Assembly: GCF_040500525.1 (NCBI RefSeq)
Contig: NZ_CP159403.1
Span: 635,001 to 699,000, forward strand
Reading direction: 5' to 3'
Source: Azospirillum formosense
Lineage (GTDB): Bacteria; Pseudomonadota; Alphaproteobacteria; Azospirillales; Azospirillaceae
Length of the DNA stretch: 64,000 nt
Part shown: positions 34,531-42,924 of the stretch, one piece after another
Numbering within the stretch: position 1 is the first letter of the stretch
How the letters are laid out: each line of letters starts with the position of its first letter
The notes under the pieces: model-generated
Seen by the model: the letters and a program-made list of their open reading frames with translations, nothing else
Told to the model about the DNA's origin: nothing
The model's database searches: none
Program-made: the position numbers and the translations under genes

Positions 34531-35591
34531 GCGCCGGAAGACTGCCCGTGCGGGTGCTGTTCCGCGCCGACGCCGGCTCGTCCATCGGGGCCGGACACGT
34601 CATGCGTTGCCTCGCGGTGGCGGAGGCCGTGCAGGAGCTGGGCGGCGACGCGCGGTTCGCCGCGGCAAGCCTGCCGTCGGCCTTGGAGGACCGCCTGCGC
34701 TCGTCCGGCATGGCGGTTCACCGGATCGACGCGGCGGTCGGCGGCGCCGCCGATCTCGCCGCGACCCGCGCCATCGCGGCGGAATCCGGCGCTTCCGCCA
34801 TCGTGCTGGACGGCTACGGCTTTTCGGAAGGCTGGCGGGCCGGACTGGCCGAGACGGGGCTGTGCATCCTGGCCTTCGACGACGCAGGGACGGGGGAGCC
34901 GGTCCACGCCGGGCTGATCGTCAACGCCGCGCCGGACGCCGCGTCTCTGCCCTACCGCAAGGGCAACCCGGACGCCCGGCTGCTGCTTGGCCCGGAATAC
35001 GCCCCGCTGCGGCGGGAGGTGCGGGAGGTCGCGGCGGCGGCCAAGCCGCCGCTGGAGGGGCGCCGCGGCCTGCTGGTGACCTTCGGCGGCTCCGACCCGC
35101 TGGGGCTGACGGCTCCGGTGATCGAACGCCTCGCCCCCCGCCTGCCGCCCGGCGTCCGGCTGGATGTGGCGGTCGGCGGGGCGGTCCGCGATGCGGCGGC
35201 GGTGGAGGCTGCGGCTGGGCGTTTCAAAGACAGCGTGCGGCTGCACCGCGACACGCCGCGCATGGGGCACCTGATGGCGCGGGCCGGGCTGGCCGTCTCG
35301 GCGGCGGGCACGACGACCGGCGAGTTGGCCGCCATCGGCACGCCCGCCGTCCTGGTCACCATCGCCGACAACCAGTTGGAGGCCGCCCGCCAGTCGGAGG
35401 CTCTGGGCTGGTGCGTCCTGGTGCCCGGACAGACCGACGGCGCTGCGGAGCGGATCGCCGACGTGGCGCTGGAGCTTTGGGCCGATCCGGCGCGGCGGCG
35501 GACCATGGCGGCCAAGCTGGTGGGGATCGTCGATGGCCAGGGCGCCCTGCGCATCGCGCGGGCGCTGGCGGAGGCCGTCATCCCGCGGTGA
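34527..35591 (+). CDS. pseG: PseG-like UDP-sugar hydrolase (nonulosonic acid pathway)
   Basis: 354 residues, GT-B fold. The N-terminal FRADAGSSIGAGHVMRCLAVAEA contains the conserved G-x-G-H-x-x-R-C with the catalytic His of PseG. Other matching blocks are GYGFSEGWRAGL, LLGPEYAPLRREV, LLVTFGGSDPLGLT and AGLAVSAAGTTTGELAAIGTPAVLVTIADNQ. PseG removes UDP from UDP-2,4-diacetamido-trideoxy-altropyranose, the step before PseI condensation. Start is TTG 34527 overlapping the previous stop, or GTG 34548 with GGAAG eight bases upstream. The gene converges on an SDR gene and overlaps it by 14 bases at the 3' ends. Confidence 0.88.
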   Translation: MSAGRLPVRVLFRADAGSSIGAGHVMRCLAVAEAVQELGGDARFAAASLPSALEDRLRSSGMAVHRIDAAVGGAADLAATRAIAAESGASAIVLDGYGFSEGWRAGLAETGLCILAFDDAGTGEPVHAGLIVNAAPDAASLPYRKGNPDARLLLGPEYAPLRREVREVAAAAKPPLEGRRGLLVTFGGSDPLGLTAPVIERLAPRLPPGVRLDVAVGGAVRDAAAVEAAAGRFKDSVRLHRDTPRMGHLMARAGLAVSAAGTTTGELAAIGTPAVLVTIADNQLEAARQSEALGWCVLVPGQTDGAAERIADVALELWADPARRRTMAAKLVGIVDGQGALRIARALAEAVIPR

Positions 35592-36348
35592 AGCCGCCGT
35601 CCACGGACAGCACGGTCCCGGTCACCCAGCGGCCGCTGTCGGCCAGCAGATAGGCCACGGCGTCGGCCACGTCCTGCGGCGCGCCGTAGCCCAGCGGATG
35701 GGCGGCGGCCAGAGCGGCGTTCTGCTCCGCCGGCAGCATGGCGAACTGCTTCTCCGCCTTGGCGCCCAGCACCACCGCCGGGGCGACCACGTTGACGCGG
35801 ATGCGTTTGTCGGCCAGTTCCAGCGCCAGCGATTGCGCCACCGAGACCAGCGCCGCCTTGCTCGCGGCGTAGAGCGAGCGGCCCTTCTGGCCCTTCAGCC
35901 CGGCGACCGACCCGACATAGACGATCGACCCGCCGCCCGGCGCGACGACGCCCTTCTGGTGGAAGCCGCGCGCGAGCATCAGCGACGCCCCGACGTTCAG
36001 CGTGAAATAGCGGTCGAACTGCGTCCGGTTGATCTGCCGCAGCACGGAATAGCCCTGCTCCGACGCGGAATGGACCAGCCCGGAAAAGGGGCCGCCCGCC
36101 TCCGCCAGCCCCTTCATCCAGCCGGGAACGGCGTCGAGGTCGGTCAGGTCGAAGGGGGCGATGCCGTGCCGCTCCGGCGCGTCCAGCAGGGCGCGGGTGG
36201 CCTCCAGAGCCTCGGCGCGTCGGCCGACCAGCGTGAGGGCGGCGCCCAGCCCGGCCAGCGTCCGGCAGACCTCGCGCCCGATGTCGCTGTCGGACGAGGC
36301 TCCGGTCACCAGCAGGCGCCGTCCCGTGAGGTCGAGCGGGTTGCGCAT
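35578..36348 (-). CDS. Short-chain dehydrogenase/reductase (paralogue 1)
   Basis: 256-residue classical SDR. The cofactor loop is TGASSDSDIG (slightly expanded relative to TGxxxGxG), and the catalytic Tyr-Lys is in YAASKAALVS with the preceding Ser in GSVAGLKG. C-terminal DVADAVAYLLADSGRWVTGTVLSVDGGF is the usual end of FabG-like reductases. It resembles the SDR at 38685-39443 (shared AAHPxGxGxPxDVAxA block), so the two are probably paralogues. It lies ten bases downstream of a KASIII gene on the same strand, suggesting reduction of a 3-oxoacyl intermediate or of a sugar. Confidence 0.88.
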   Translation of the reverse strand: MRNPLDLTGRRLLVTGASSDSDIGREVCRTLAGLGAALTLVGRRAEALEATRALLDAPERHGIAPFDLTDLDAVPGWMKGLAEAGGPFSGLVHSASEQGYSVLRQINRTQFDRYFTLNVGASLMLARGFHQKGVVAPGGGSIVYVGSVAGLKGQKGRSLYAASKAALVSVAQSLALELADKRIRVNVVAPAVVLGAKAEKQFAMLPAEQNAALAAAHPLGYGAPQDVADAVAYLLADSGRWVTGTVLSVDGGFTAG

Positions 36349-36359
36349 GGTCCGGCGGC

Positions 36360-37442
36360 TCAGGGGGACAGCAGGGGGAAGTCGTCGGGGATCTCCTGCA
36401 CCGCCGGGGCGGGGATCGGCCCGACGTCGGCGACCACGGCGCCCCAGGACCAGCCGACGCCGAAGCCGGCCAGCAGCATCTTGCGCGTGCCGGTGGACAG
36501 CGCCTCGCCCAGCCGGTGGCTGACCGCCAGCGGGATGGAGGCGGAGCTGGTGTTGCCGAAATCGTGCATGTCCACGAGGAATTTTTCCGGCGGGAACTTG
36601 GTCTTCTTGCGCAGATGCTCCAGCATGAAGGCGTTGGCCTGGTGCATCACGCAGAGGTCGATGTCCTCCACGCCCACGCCCGCGAACTCCAGCGTCTCGC
36701 GGACCAGCGGCGGAACGGCCCGCAGCGTGAAGGCGAAGACCTCCGCCCCGTTCAGCGCCAGGCGGGAGTCGGTGAACATGCGCTCCTGCTTCTCCGCCGG
36801 CCAGGGCTCGCGGCCCGGCACCAGCGAGTTGCGGCGCCCGCCGGCCTTGACCCAGATGTTCCGGGCGCCGCCGCCGTCGGTGCCGACGACGACGTGGATC
36901 GGCGTGGCCCCCTGGCTGACCTCCAGCGCCACGGCCCCGCCCGCGTCGCCGAACAGCGGCAGGGTGGAGCGGTCGCCCGGCACGAGGTGGCGCGAGCTGG
37001 TGTCGCCGCACAGCACGATGGCCCGCCGGCCCGTCGATCCGCCGAGCAGCCGCCCGGCCATCCACAACCCGTAGACGAAGCCGGAGCAGCCGAGGTTGAC
37101 GTCGAAGCAGGCCGCCCCCGTCGCCAGCCCGAGCCGCTTCTGCATGATGCAGGAGGTCGCCGGGACGTTGTAGTCGGGGTCCTGCGACACGAAGACCAGC
37201 ACGTCGACGCTGGCCGGGTCCCAGCCGAGCTGGGCAAGCAGCCCTTCGGCCGCCGCTACGCACATGTCCGACGCGCAGATGTGCGGCGGGGCGATGCGCC
37301 GCTCGTACACGCCGGTGGTGGCGAACAGCTTTTCCGCCTCCTCCGCCGTGAAGAGGGAATGGTCCTCCAGGAAGGAATGGCGGTGCGGCGGCACGGCGGC
37401 CCGGAATCCCGCGATGCGCACGCCCTCGATGATGGCCTTCAC
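36360..37442 (-). CDS. 3-oxoacyl-ACP synthase III-like enzyme (KASIII, paralogue 1)
   Basis: 360-residue thiolase-fold enzyme. The catalytic triad is visible: Cys119 in NLGCSGFVYGLW, His in MHQANAFM and Asn in FGNTSSASIPLA. GFGVGWSWGAVV closes the fold. Such enzymes condense an acyl-CoA with malonyl-ACP or use other acyl donors. The start is GTG 37442, with GGAGGGAG about nine bases upstream; the frame is open to 37562 but that crosses the divergent Rieske gene. It is co-transcribed with the SDR downstream and closely resembles the KASIII at 49693-50805. Position within Pse genes suggests it builds an acyl group for the glycan rather than membrane lipid. Confidence 0.92.
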   Translation of the reverse strand: MKAIIEGVRIAGFRAAVPPHRHSFLEDHSLFTAEEAEKLFATTGVYERRIAPPHICASDMCVAAAEGLLAQLGWDPASVDVLVFVSQDPDYNVPATSCIMQKRLGLATGAACFDVNLGCSGFVYGLWMAGRLLGGSTGRRAIVLCGDTSSRHLVPGDRSTLPLFGDAGGAVALEVSQGATPIHVVVGTDGGGARNIWVKAGGRRNSLVPGREPWPAEKQERMFTDSRLALNGAEVFAFTLRAVPPLVRETLEFAGVGVEDIDLCVMHQANAFMLEHLRKKTKFPPEKFLVDMHDFGNTSSASIPLAVSHRLGEALSTGTRKMLLAGFGVGWSWGAVVADVGPIPAPAVQEIPDDFPLLSP

Positions 37443-37560
37443 CGGATGCTCCCTCCCTCCGCCGCCCTTCCGTCCGTCCTGGACTTGGGCGAATTCGGAG
37501 ACTATTAACCGAAAGAACGCTAGGGTCGAATGATTAACGAACCGATAAATGGGATCAGCC

Positions 37561-38688
37561 ATGGATGACCGGGTTCAGCAAAGCCGGCTTTCGCCCCCGC
37601 CCGACATGGTGATCCCGCCGCAACGTTACTCCGGCGAGGCCAATCACGCCGAAGAGGCGGCGCGAATCTTCCGCCGTTGCTGGATGTTCGTTGGATTTAC
37701 GGACGACCTGCGCAACGACAACGACTTCATCACCGCCGACATCGCCGGCACCTCGGTGCTGGTCCAGAACTTCGACGGCGAGCTGCGGGCCTTTCACAAC
37801 GTCTGCACCCACCGCTATTCGCTGATCCACCTGCGGCCCTGCGGCAACGGCAAGCCGGTCTGCCCCTATCACGGCTGGGTCTTCAACCGCGACGGCGTTC
37901 CGGTCGGCATCCCCGGCAACCGCGAGCATTTCGGCCTGGACGACGCGGCGAAGAAGCGCCTCGCCCTGCGGCGCTTCGAGGTGGCGGCGCGGGGCCGCTT
38001 CGTCTTCGTCCGGCTGGAGCCGGCCGGAGCGGGGCTGGACGAGCAGCTGGGCGCTTATGGTCCCGTCCTCGACCATCTGTCGGACCTGTTCACCGACCGC
38101 GTCGACGAGGGCGTGCTGCCCTGGAACGCCAATTGGAAGGCGGCGCTGGAAAGCGCGCTGGAGGTCTACCACGTCGACGCCACCCACCCGGAGACCTTCA
38201 AGGGCTACGTGAAGAAGGTGTGGATCTGCTCCTACGAGGGCGAGCACTCGCGGGGAGTCAGCCAGCTGTCCGACGGCTCGGCGCGCTGGTGGGAAGGGGT
38301 GGCCCAGAAAATGGGGCTGCCGCGCAGCGACCGGCTGGAAAGCTACGACCACTATCTGATCTTCCCGAACCTGGCCATCGGCGTCTCGCACGGCGCGCTG
38401 ATGAGTGTCCAGACCTACGACCCCGTCGGGCCGGACCGCTGCGACCTGCATTTCCGCCTGTTCCTCGGCGAGACGTCCAAGCCGCAGACCAAGGGCGGGG
38501 CCGCCCGCAAGGCGGTGGAGGCCAACGTCTCCAGCTTCAACCGCACCATCCTGGGCGAGGACCAGCGCGTGGCCGAATCAACCCACAAGGGTCTGAAGCA
38601 GGCCCGGACGCCGGCCCTTCTCGGCTCCTGCGAGGAGCGCATCGCGGCCTTCCACCGGGCGTGGCTCGCCCGCATGGACGTCGTATGA
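37561..38688 (+). CDS. Rieske non-haem iron oxygenase, alpha-subunit type
   Basis: 375 residues. N-terminal Rieske domain with cluster ligands Cys82, His84, Cys101 and His104 (CTHRYS and CPYHGW, 17 residues apart) and a C-terminal catalytic domain with mononuclear iron ligands in EVYHVDATHPETF (His204 and His209; bridging Asp206). Such oxygenases hydroxylate or demethylate small molecules using electrons from a reductase, which is not encoded nearby. Start ATG 37561 or ATG 37549; neither has a strong site. It is divergent from the KASIII-SDR pair and overlaps the next SDR by four bases (ATGA). Its presence inside a nonulosonic-acid cluster is unusual and suggests an oxidised acyl or sugar. 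Confidence 0.92.
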   Translation: MDDRVQQSRLSPPPDMVIPPQRYSGEANHAEEAARIFRRCWMFVGFTDDLRNDNDFITADIAGTSVLVQNFDGELRAFHNVCTHRYSLIHLRPCGNGKPVCPYHGWVFNRDGVPVGIPGNREHFGLDDAAKKRLALRRFEVAARGRFVFVRLEPAGAGLDEQLGAYGPVLDHLSDLFTDRVDEGVLPWNANWKAALESALEVYHVDATHPETFKGYVKKVWICSYEGEHSRGVSQLSDGSARWWEGVAQKMGLPRSDRLESYDHYLIFPNLAIGVSHGALMSVQTYDPVGPDRCDLHFRLFLGETSKPQTKGGAARKAVEANVSSFNRTILGEDQRVAESTHKGLKQARTPALLGSCEERIAAFHRAWLARMDVV

Positions 38689-39443
38689 GCCCGCTCGTCG
38701 ATCTCACCGGACGGCACATCCTGGTCACCGGCGCGTCGGCCGGGATCGGGCGGGCGACGGCGCTGCTGGCCGCGGCGCTGGGAGCGCGCGTCACCCTGAA
38801 CGGGCGCGACGGCGGGCGGCTGGACGAGACGCTGGCGCTGTTGCCGGGGGAGGGGCACCGGACGGCCGCCTTCGACCTGTCGGACAGCGACGCCATCCCC
38901 GGCTGGGTCAAGGCGCAGGCGGAGGCCGGCGGCCCCATCGCCGGTCTGGCCCATTGCGCCGGGGTGCAGATCGGCAAGCCGGTGCGCGGCGTCGACCGCG
39001 CCTTCTTCGACGGCATCCTGCACGCCAACCTGCTGAGCGCGCTGGCGCTGGCCCGCGGGCTGCGGCAGAAGGGCTGCCACGCCGAGCCGGCGGCGCTGGT
39101 GCTGGTGTCCTCCGTCGCGGCGGAGATCGGGCAGCCGGGCAACGTGGTCTATTCGGCGGCCAAGGGCGGGCTGGTCTCGGCCACCCGCGGGCTCGCCATG
39201 GAGTTCCTGCGCGACGGCATCCGCGTCAACTGCGTCGCCCCGGCGATGGTCGAGACGGAGATGATGGAGCGCTTCCGCCGCACCACCACGGCGGAGCAGT
39301 TCGAGGCGATCCGCGCTGCCCATCCCATGGGCTTCGGCAAGCCGGAGGACGTGGCCTCGGCCATCGCCTTCCTGCTGTCGCCGGCGAGCGGCTGGATCAA
39401 CGGGGTGATGCTGCCGGTGGACGGCGGTTATCTGGCGACATGA
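38685..39443 (+). CDS. Short-chain dehydrogenase/reductase (paralogue 2)
   Basis: 252-residue classical SDR with cofactor loop TGASAGIGRA, catalytic Ser in VSSVAAEIG, Tyr-Lys in YSAAKGGLVS and the C-terminal NGVMLPVDGGYLAT. Translationally coupled to the Rieske oxygenase (ATGA overlap), so it probably acts on the same compound, for instance oxidising the hydroxyl that the oxygenase introduces or reducing a keto acyl intermediate. It is similar to the SDR at 35578-36348. Cytoplasmic, NAD(P)-dependent. Confidence 0.92.
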   Translation: MSPLVDLTGRHILVTGASAGIGRATALLAAALGARVTLNGRDGGRLDETLALLPGEGHRTAAFDLSDSDAIPGWVKAQAEAGGPIAGLAHCAGVQIGKPVRGVDRAFFDGILHANLLSALALARGLRQKGCHAEPAALVLVSSVAAEIGQPGNVVYSAAKGGLVSATRGLAMEFLRDGIRVNCVAPAMVETEMMERFRRTTTAEQFEAIRAAHPMGFGKPEDVASAIAFLLSPASGWINGVMLPVDGGYLAT

Positions 39444-39472
39444 CGCCGCACGCGTTCGAAGGGTAGGGGTCC

Positions 39473-40024
39473 ATGTTCCGCTTCCGCCGACCGACGGCCG
39501 ACGATGCCGCGATGCTGCTGCGCTGGCGCACCGAGCCGTCGATCACCCGCTTCATGTTCACCGACCTGGAGAACCCGGACGTCGGGCGGCAGCGCGCGTG
39601 GCTGGCCGCGATGGACGCCCGCGCGGACTTCCGCCATTTCATCATCGAGCATGAGGGCCGCCCGGTCGGCTATCTTTCCTACTATGACATCGACCGGGTG
39701 CATCTGCGCTGCTCCTCCGGCTCGTACATCGTGGAGGAGAAGGACCGGCGGCGGCTTGCCGGCTTCCTGCACTGCTTCATCATGGACTTTTGCTTCTACG
39801 GACTGGGGATGAACAAGCTCTTCAACTATTTCATGGAGGGCAACGACACGGTCATCCGCATCCAGAGGGTTGTGAAGGCACGCGAGGTCGGGGTGCTGCG
39901 TCAGCATGTCCACAAATATGGCCGTTTCCACGACGTCCATGTGTTCGAGACTCTGCGGAGCGATTGGGAGGGGCACCCCCATATCTTTCCGCGCGAAACC
40001 ACGCTGGCGGCCTTCGCGGAATAG
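39473..40024 (+). CDS. GNAT-family N-acetyltransferase, PseH-like candidate
   Basis: 183 residues of GNAT fold: FRRPTADDAAMLLRWRTEPSITRFMFTD at the N-terminus, a beta-strand block RHFIIEHEGRPVGYLSYYDID, and a central YIVEEKDRRRLAGFL. Length and the opening RPTADDA...WR...P resemble PseH and the flagellar-modification acetyltransferase (RimJ/RimL-type) group. In the pseudaminic acid pathway PseH acetylates (or acylates) the C4 amino group of the UDP-sugar before PseG. Here, with an acyl-building kit in the same cluster, the donor might be an unusual acyl-CoA or acyl-ACP. Follows the SDR by 29 bases. Confidence 0.8.
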   Translation: MFRFRRPTADDAAMLLRWRTEPSITRFMFTDLENPDVGRQRAWLAAMDARADFRHFIIEHEGRPVGYLSYYDIDRVHLRCSSGSYIVEEKDRRRLAGFLHCFIMDFCFYGLGMNKLFNYFMEGNDTVIRIQRVVKAREVGVLRQHVHKYGRFHDVHVFETLRSDWEGHPHIFPRETTLAAFAE

Positions 40025-40091
40025 GCCATGCGGCGGGGGGCTTACGTTGGGCGGTCGGCCGGGAAAGTTCGCCGTCACCCCCACCGAATGT

Positions 40092-40121
40092 TTGACCAAT
40101 CCACCGCCGACGCGGTATGCG
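40092..40121 (+). promoter_or_regulatory. Weak sigma-70-like promoter before nucleotidyltransferase gene
   Basis: TTGACC (40092-40097), 18-base spacer, TATGCG (40116-40121) in the 146-base gap between the acetyltransferase and nucleotidyltransferase genes. Judged by eye; low certainty. Confidence 0.25.
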
Positions 40122-40170
40122 GCGGGGGTGGGGGCGGCGCTGCGGCGCCGGGAGCATGAGGGGAAGCACG

Positions 40171-40896
40171 GTGCGGCCTGAGGAAGCCTTGACGGACATC
40201 GACGTCACGCTGCTCGCCGGCGGTCTCGGCTCGCGCATGCGGGGCGTCGCGGGCGACACGCCCAAGGTGCTGGCGCCCATCGCGGGCCGCGCCTTTCTGG
40301 GACATCTGCTGGACCATCTGGCCGCCTACGGCGCGCGCCGGGTGGTGCTGTGCCTGGGCCATCTGGCCGACCGGGTCACGGCGTGGCTGGCGCAGGGCGA
40401 CACCAACCGGTCGCTGGACGTCGTCTGCCAGATCGAGCCGAGCCAGATGGGCTCCGCCGCGGCGCTCGCCTACATCCGCAAGGACCTGAAGGCCGGCACC
40501 GTCCTGGTGATGAGCGGCGACACCTTCCTCGACGCCGACCTGCGCGCCTTCGTCGCCTCGCACCGCCTGTCGGGAGCGGAGGCGTCGGTGCTGTGCGTCG
40601 AGGTCGAGGACGCCGCCCGATTCGGCCGGGTCGAGGTCGGGCCGGACAGCCGGGTCCGCCGGTTCCTCGACAAGGCGCCGGGGCGCGGCGTCATCAACGC
40701 CGGGGTCTATCTCTTCTCCGCGGCCTTTCTCGACCGCATCGCGGCCTCCGGGGCCAGTTCGCTGACCCGCGACGTGCTGCACACGATGCCGCCGGGCACC
40801 CTGCACGGCCACATCGCCAAGGCCCGCTTCATCGACATGGGCACGCCGGAGAGTCTGGCGGTCGCCGCCAGCGTGATCGGCGGCCGCGAGACCTGA
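40171..40896 (+). CDS. Sugar-1-phosphate nucleotidyltransferase (HddC/RmlA-like)
   Basis: 241 residues of the nucleotidyltransferase fold. The signature LLAGGLGSRMRGVAGDTPKVLAPIAGRAFLGHLL carries the G-G-x-G-x-R and P-K-x-L elements that bind NTP. VLVMSGDTFLDADL gives the metal-binding Asp, and VINAGVYLFS is typical of HddC-like heptose-1-phosphate guanylyltransferases. It activates a sugar phosphate, probably for a second glycan sugar; the exact nucleotide and sugar are unknown. GTG 40171 is chosen because AGGGGAA lies about six bases upstream; ATG 40156 is too close to its own GGGAG. Followed by a TPR-glycosyltransferase after 14 bases. Confidence 0.85.
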   Translation: MRPEEALTDIDVTLLAGGLGSRMRGVAGDTPKVLAPIAGRAFLGHLLDHLAAYGARRVVLCLGHLADRVTAWLAQGDTNRSLDVVCQIEPSQMGSAAALAYIRKDLKAGTVLVMSGDTFLDADLRAFVASHRLSGAEASVLCVEVEDAARFGRVEVGPDSRVRRFLDKAPGRGVINAGVYLFSAAFLDRIAASGASSLTRDVLHTMPPGTLHGHIAKARFIDMGTPESLAVAASVIGGRET

Positions 40897-40910
40897 GCGG
40901 AGCGAGCGCC

Positions 40911-42859
40911 GTGGCGACGCTGGACGAGGCGCTGGCCATCGCGCTCGACCTTCACACCGCCGGGCGGACGGACGAGGCTGAAACCCTCTACGGGCGGATC
41001 CTCGACGCCGTTCCGGACGAGCCGAACGCCCTTCACCTCTACGGACTTCTCTGCGCCCAGGGCGGGCGGCTGGACCAAGCCGCCGACCTGCTGGGCCGGG
41101 CGGTGGCGCTGCGCGCGGGCCAGCCCGAATACCGCGCCAACCTCGCGGCGCTGCATCAGGCCCGCGGCAATCCCGCCGCCGCCGCGCAGGAATACCGGGC
41201 CGCCCTGCGTCTTTGCCCCGATTCGGCGGCGCTCGCCTTCCCGCTGGCGGCAGCGGCGCGGCAGGCGGGGACGGCGGGCTCGCCCTGGCGGCCTACCGCC
41301 GCACCACCGTCATCCAGCCCGACCTCGCCGAGCCGATGGCCCAGGCCGGAATCCTGCTGCGCTACGCGGAACGGACAAGCGAGGCCGTGTCCGCCCTGCG
41401 CCGCGCCGTCCGGCTGCGTCCCGACCATGGAGAGGCGTGGCATCACCTCGGCGTGGCGCTCCAGCGGATCAGGGACCCTGAGACGGTGACGGCGCTGGCG
41501 CAGGCCGTGCTCCTGCTGCCGGAAGACGCGACGGCCCGGCTCAATCTCGGGCGCGCCCAGTACGACGCGGGGCGTTGGGCCGCCGTCGTCGCGGCCCTGC
41601 GCGGCGCGTTGGCGCTCGACCCGGCGAACGACGGCGCGCTGGAGCTTCTGGCCGCCGCCCAGCGTAGGATGTGCGGGGAGGAGGGGGCTGTGAGGACGCT
41701 GCGCCGTCTCCTGCGGCTGCGTCCGGATTCGGCGAACGGCTGGCACGCGCTCTCCCTGTCCGGGCCCGGCGCCCTGGAATCGCTTCGCCGCGCGCTGGTC
41801 CTCCGGCCCGATCACCGCAGCGCGCTGAGCGGGCTGGCGAACCGTCTGCGGGACCGGCGGGAGATCGCGGACTCGCTGCGTCTGCACGACCGCGCCGTGC
41901 GCCTCCAGCCGTCCAGCGCCGAGGCGCGCTGGAACCGCTCGCTGGCGCGGCTCCTCGCCGGGGACCTGCTTGGCGGTTGGGAGGATTACGAGGCGCGCTG
42001 GGGCGTGGCCGAATTCCCGACGAGACCGCGGGGCCTGCCGCAGCCGCTGTGGAGCGGCGAGGGCATCGCCGGGCAGACCATCCTGCTGCACGAGGAACAG
42101 GGCCGCGGCGACGCCATCCAGTTCGTCCGCTACGCCCCTCTGGTCGCCGCCCGCGGCGCCCGCGTGCTGCTGGAGGTCGGCGCCGATCTGGTGCCGCTGT
42201 TCCGCGGCCTGCCGGGGGTGGAGCGGGTCGTCGCGCGGGGCGATGCTTTGCCCGCCTTCGACTGGCAGTGCCCGCTGCTCAGCCTGCCGCGGGCCTTCGC
42301 CACCCGGCTGGAGACCATTCCCGCCGCCGTCCCCTATCTGACCGCCGATCCGGCGCGCGCCGCGGCGTGGCGGGAACGGCTGGCCGGGGACGGTCTCGCG
42401 GTCGGTCTGGTCTGGGCCGGCAACCCGCAGTTCGCCGGTGACCGCGAGCGGTCGCCGGGGCTGGCGGCGCTGGCCCCGTTGCTGGCGGTGCCGGGCTGCC
42501 GGTTCTTCGGCCTGCAACTCGGCCCCGGCCATGACGACGTGGCGCGGCGGCCGATGCCCCCGTCCTTCACCGATCTGGCGCCGGAGATCCGGGACTTCGC
42601 CGACACCGCGGCGATCATGGCGTCGCTCGATCTGGTGGTGTCCTCCTGCACCGCCCCCGCCCATCTGGCCGGGGCGCTGGGCGTGCCGCTGTGGGTCCTG
42701 CTGTCCCACGCGCCGGACTGGCGCTGGCTGCTCGACCGCGCCGACAGCCCCTGGTACCCGACCGCCCGCCTGTTCCGCCAGCCCCGCCCCGGCGACTGGA
42801 ACGCGGTGGCGGAGGAGGCCGCGGCGGCGTTGGAGGAGCGGGCTGCCGCACATTCTTGA
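40911..42859 (+). pseudogene. TPR-glycosyltransferase interrupted by a single-base frameshift
   Basis: From GTG 40911 (GGAG about eight bases upstream) the frame encodes TPR-like helices (AIALDLHTAGRTDEAETLYGRILDAVPDEPNALHLYG) until about 41266, then becomes nonsense and stops at 41489. The continuation is in another frame from about 41272 to the stop at 42859: more TPRs, then a GT9-like C-terminal domain (LAGDLLGGWEDYEARW, LHEEQGRGDAIQFVRYAPLV, GLVWAGNPQFAGDRERS, DLVVSSCTAPAHLAGALGVPLWVLL, DSPWYPTARLFRQ). Adding one G to the run GGGG at 41267-41270 would restore 649 residues with AGDGGLALAAYRR across the join. It is either a real mutation, a phase-variable tract, or a sequencing error. Relative of the three other TPR-glycosyltransferases in this window. 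Confidence 0.85.
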
Positions 42860-42924
42860 AACCTTAACCACGCCGGGGATATCAGGAGGCGGGGCGCACC
42901 ACGGGCGCCGGTTGGGGGAACAGC

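Noticed and set aside
35578..37263. A single 561-codon frame joining the SDR to upstream sequence as a possible fusion
   Set aside because: The upstream half is an out-of-frame reading of the KASIII gene; the SDR starts at ATG 36348 and the KASIII ends at 36360, so they are separate genes.
37501..37548. Two ATTAAC(C)GAA direct repeats in the KASIII/Rieske divergent gap as an operator
   Set aside because: Only two imperfect copies 29 bases apart in AT-rich DNA; may be chance, so not listed as a feature.
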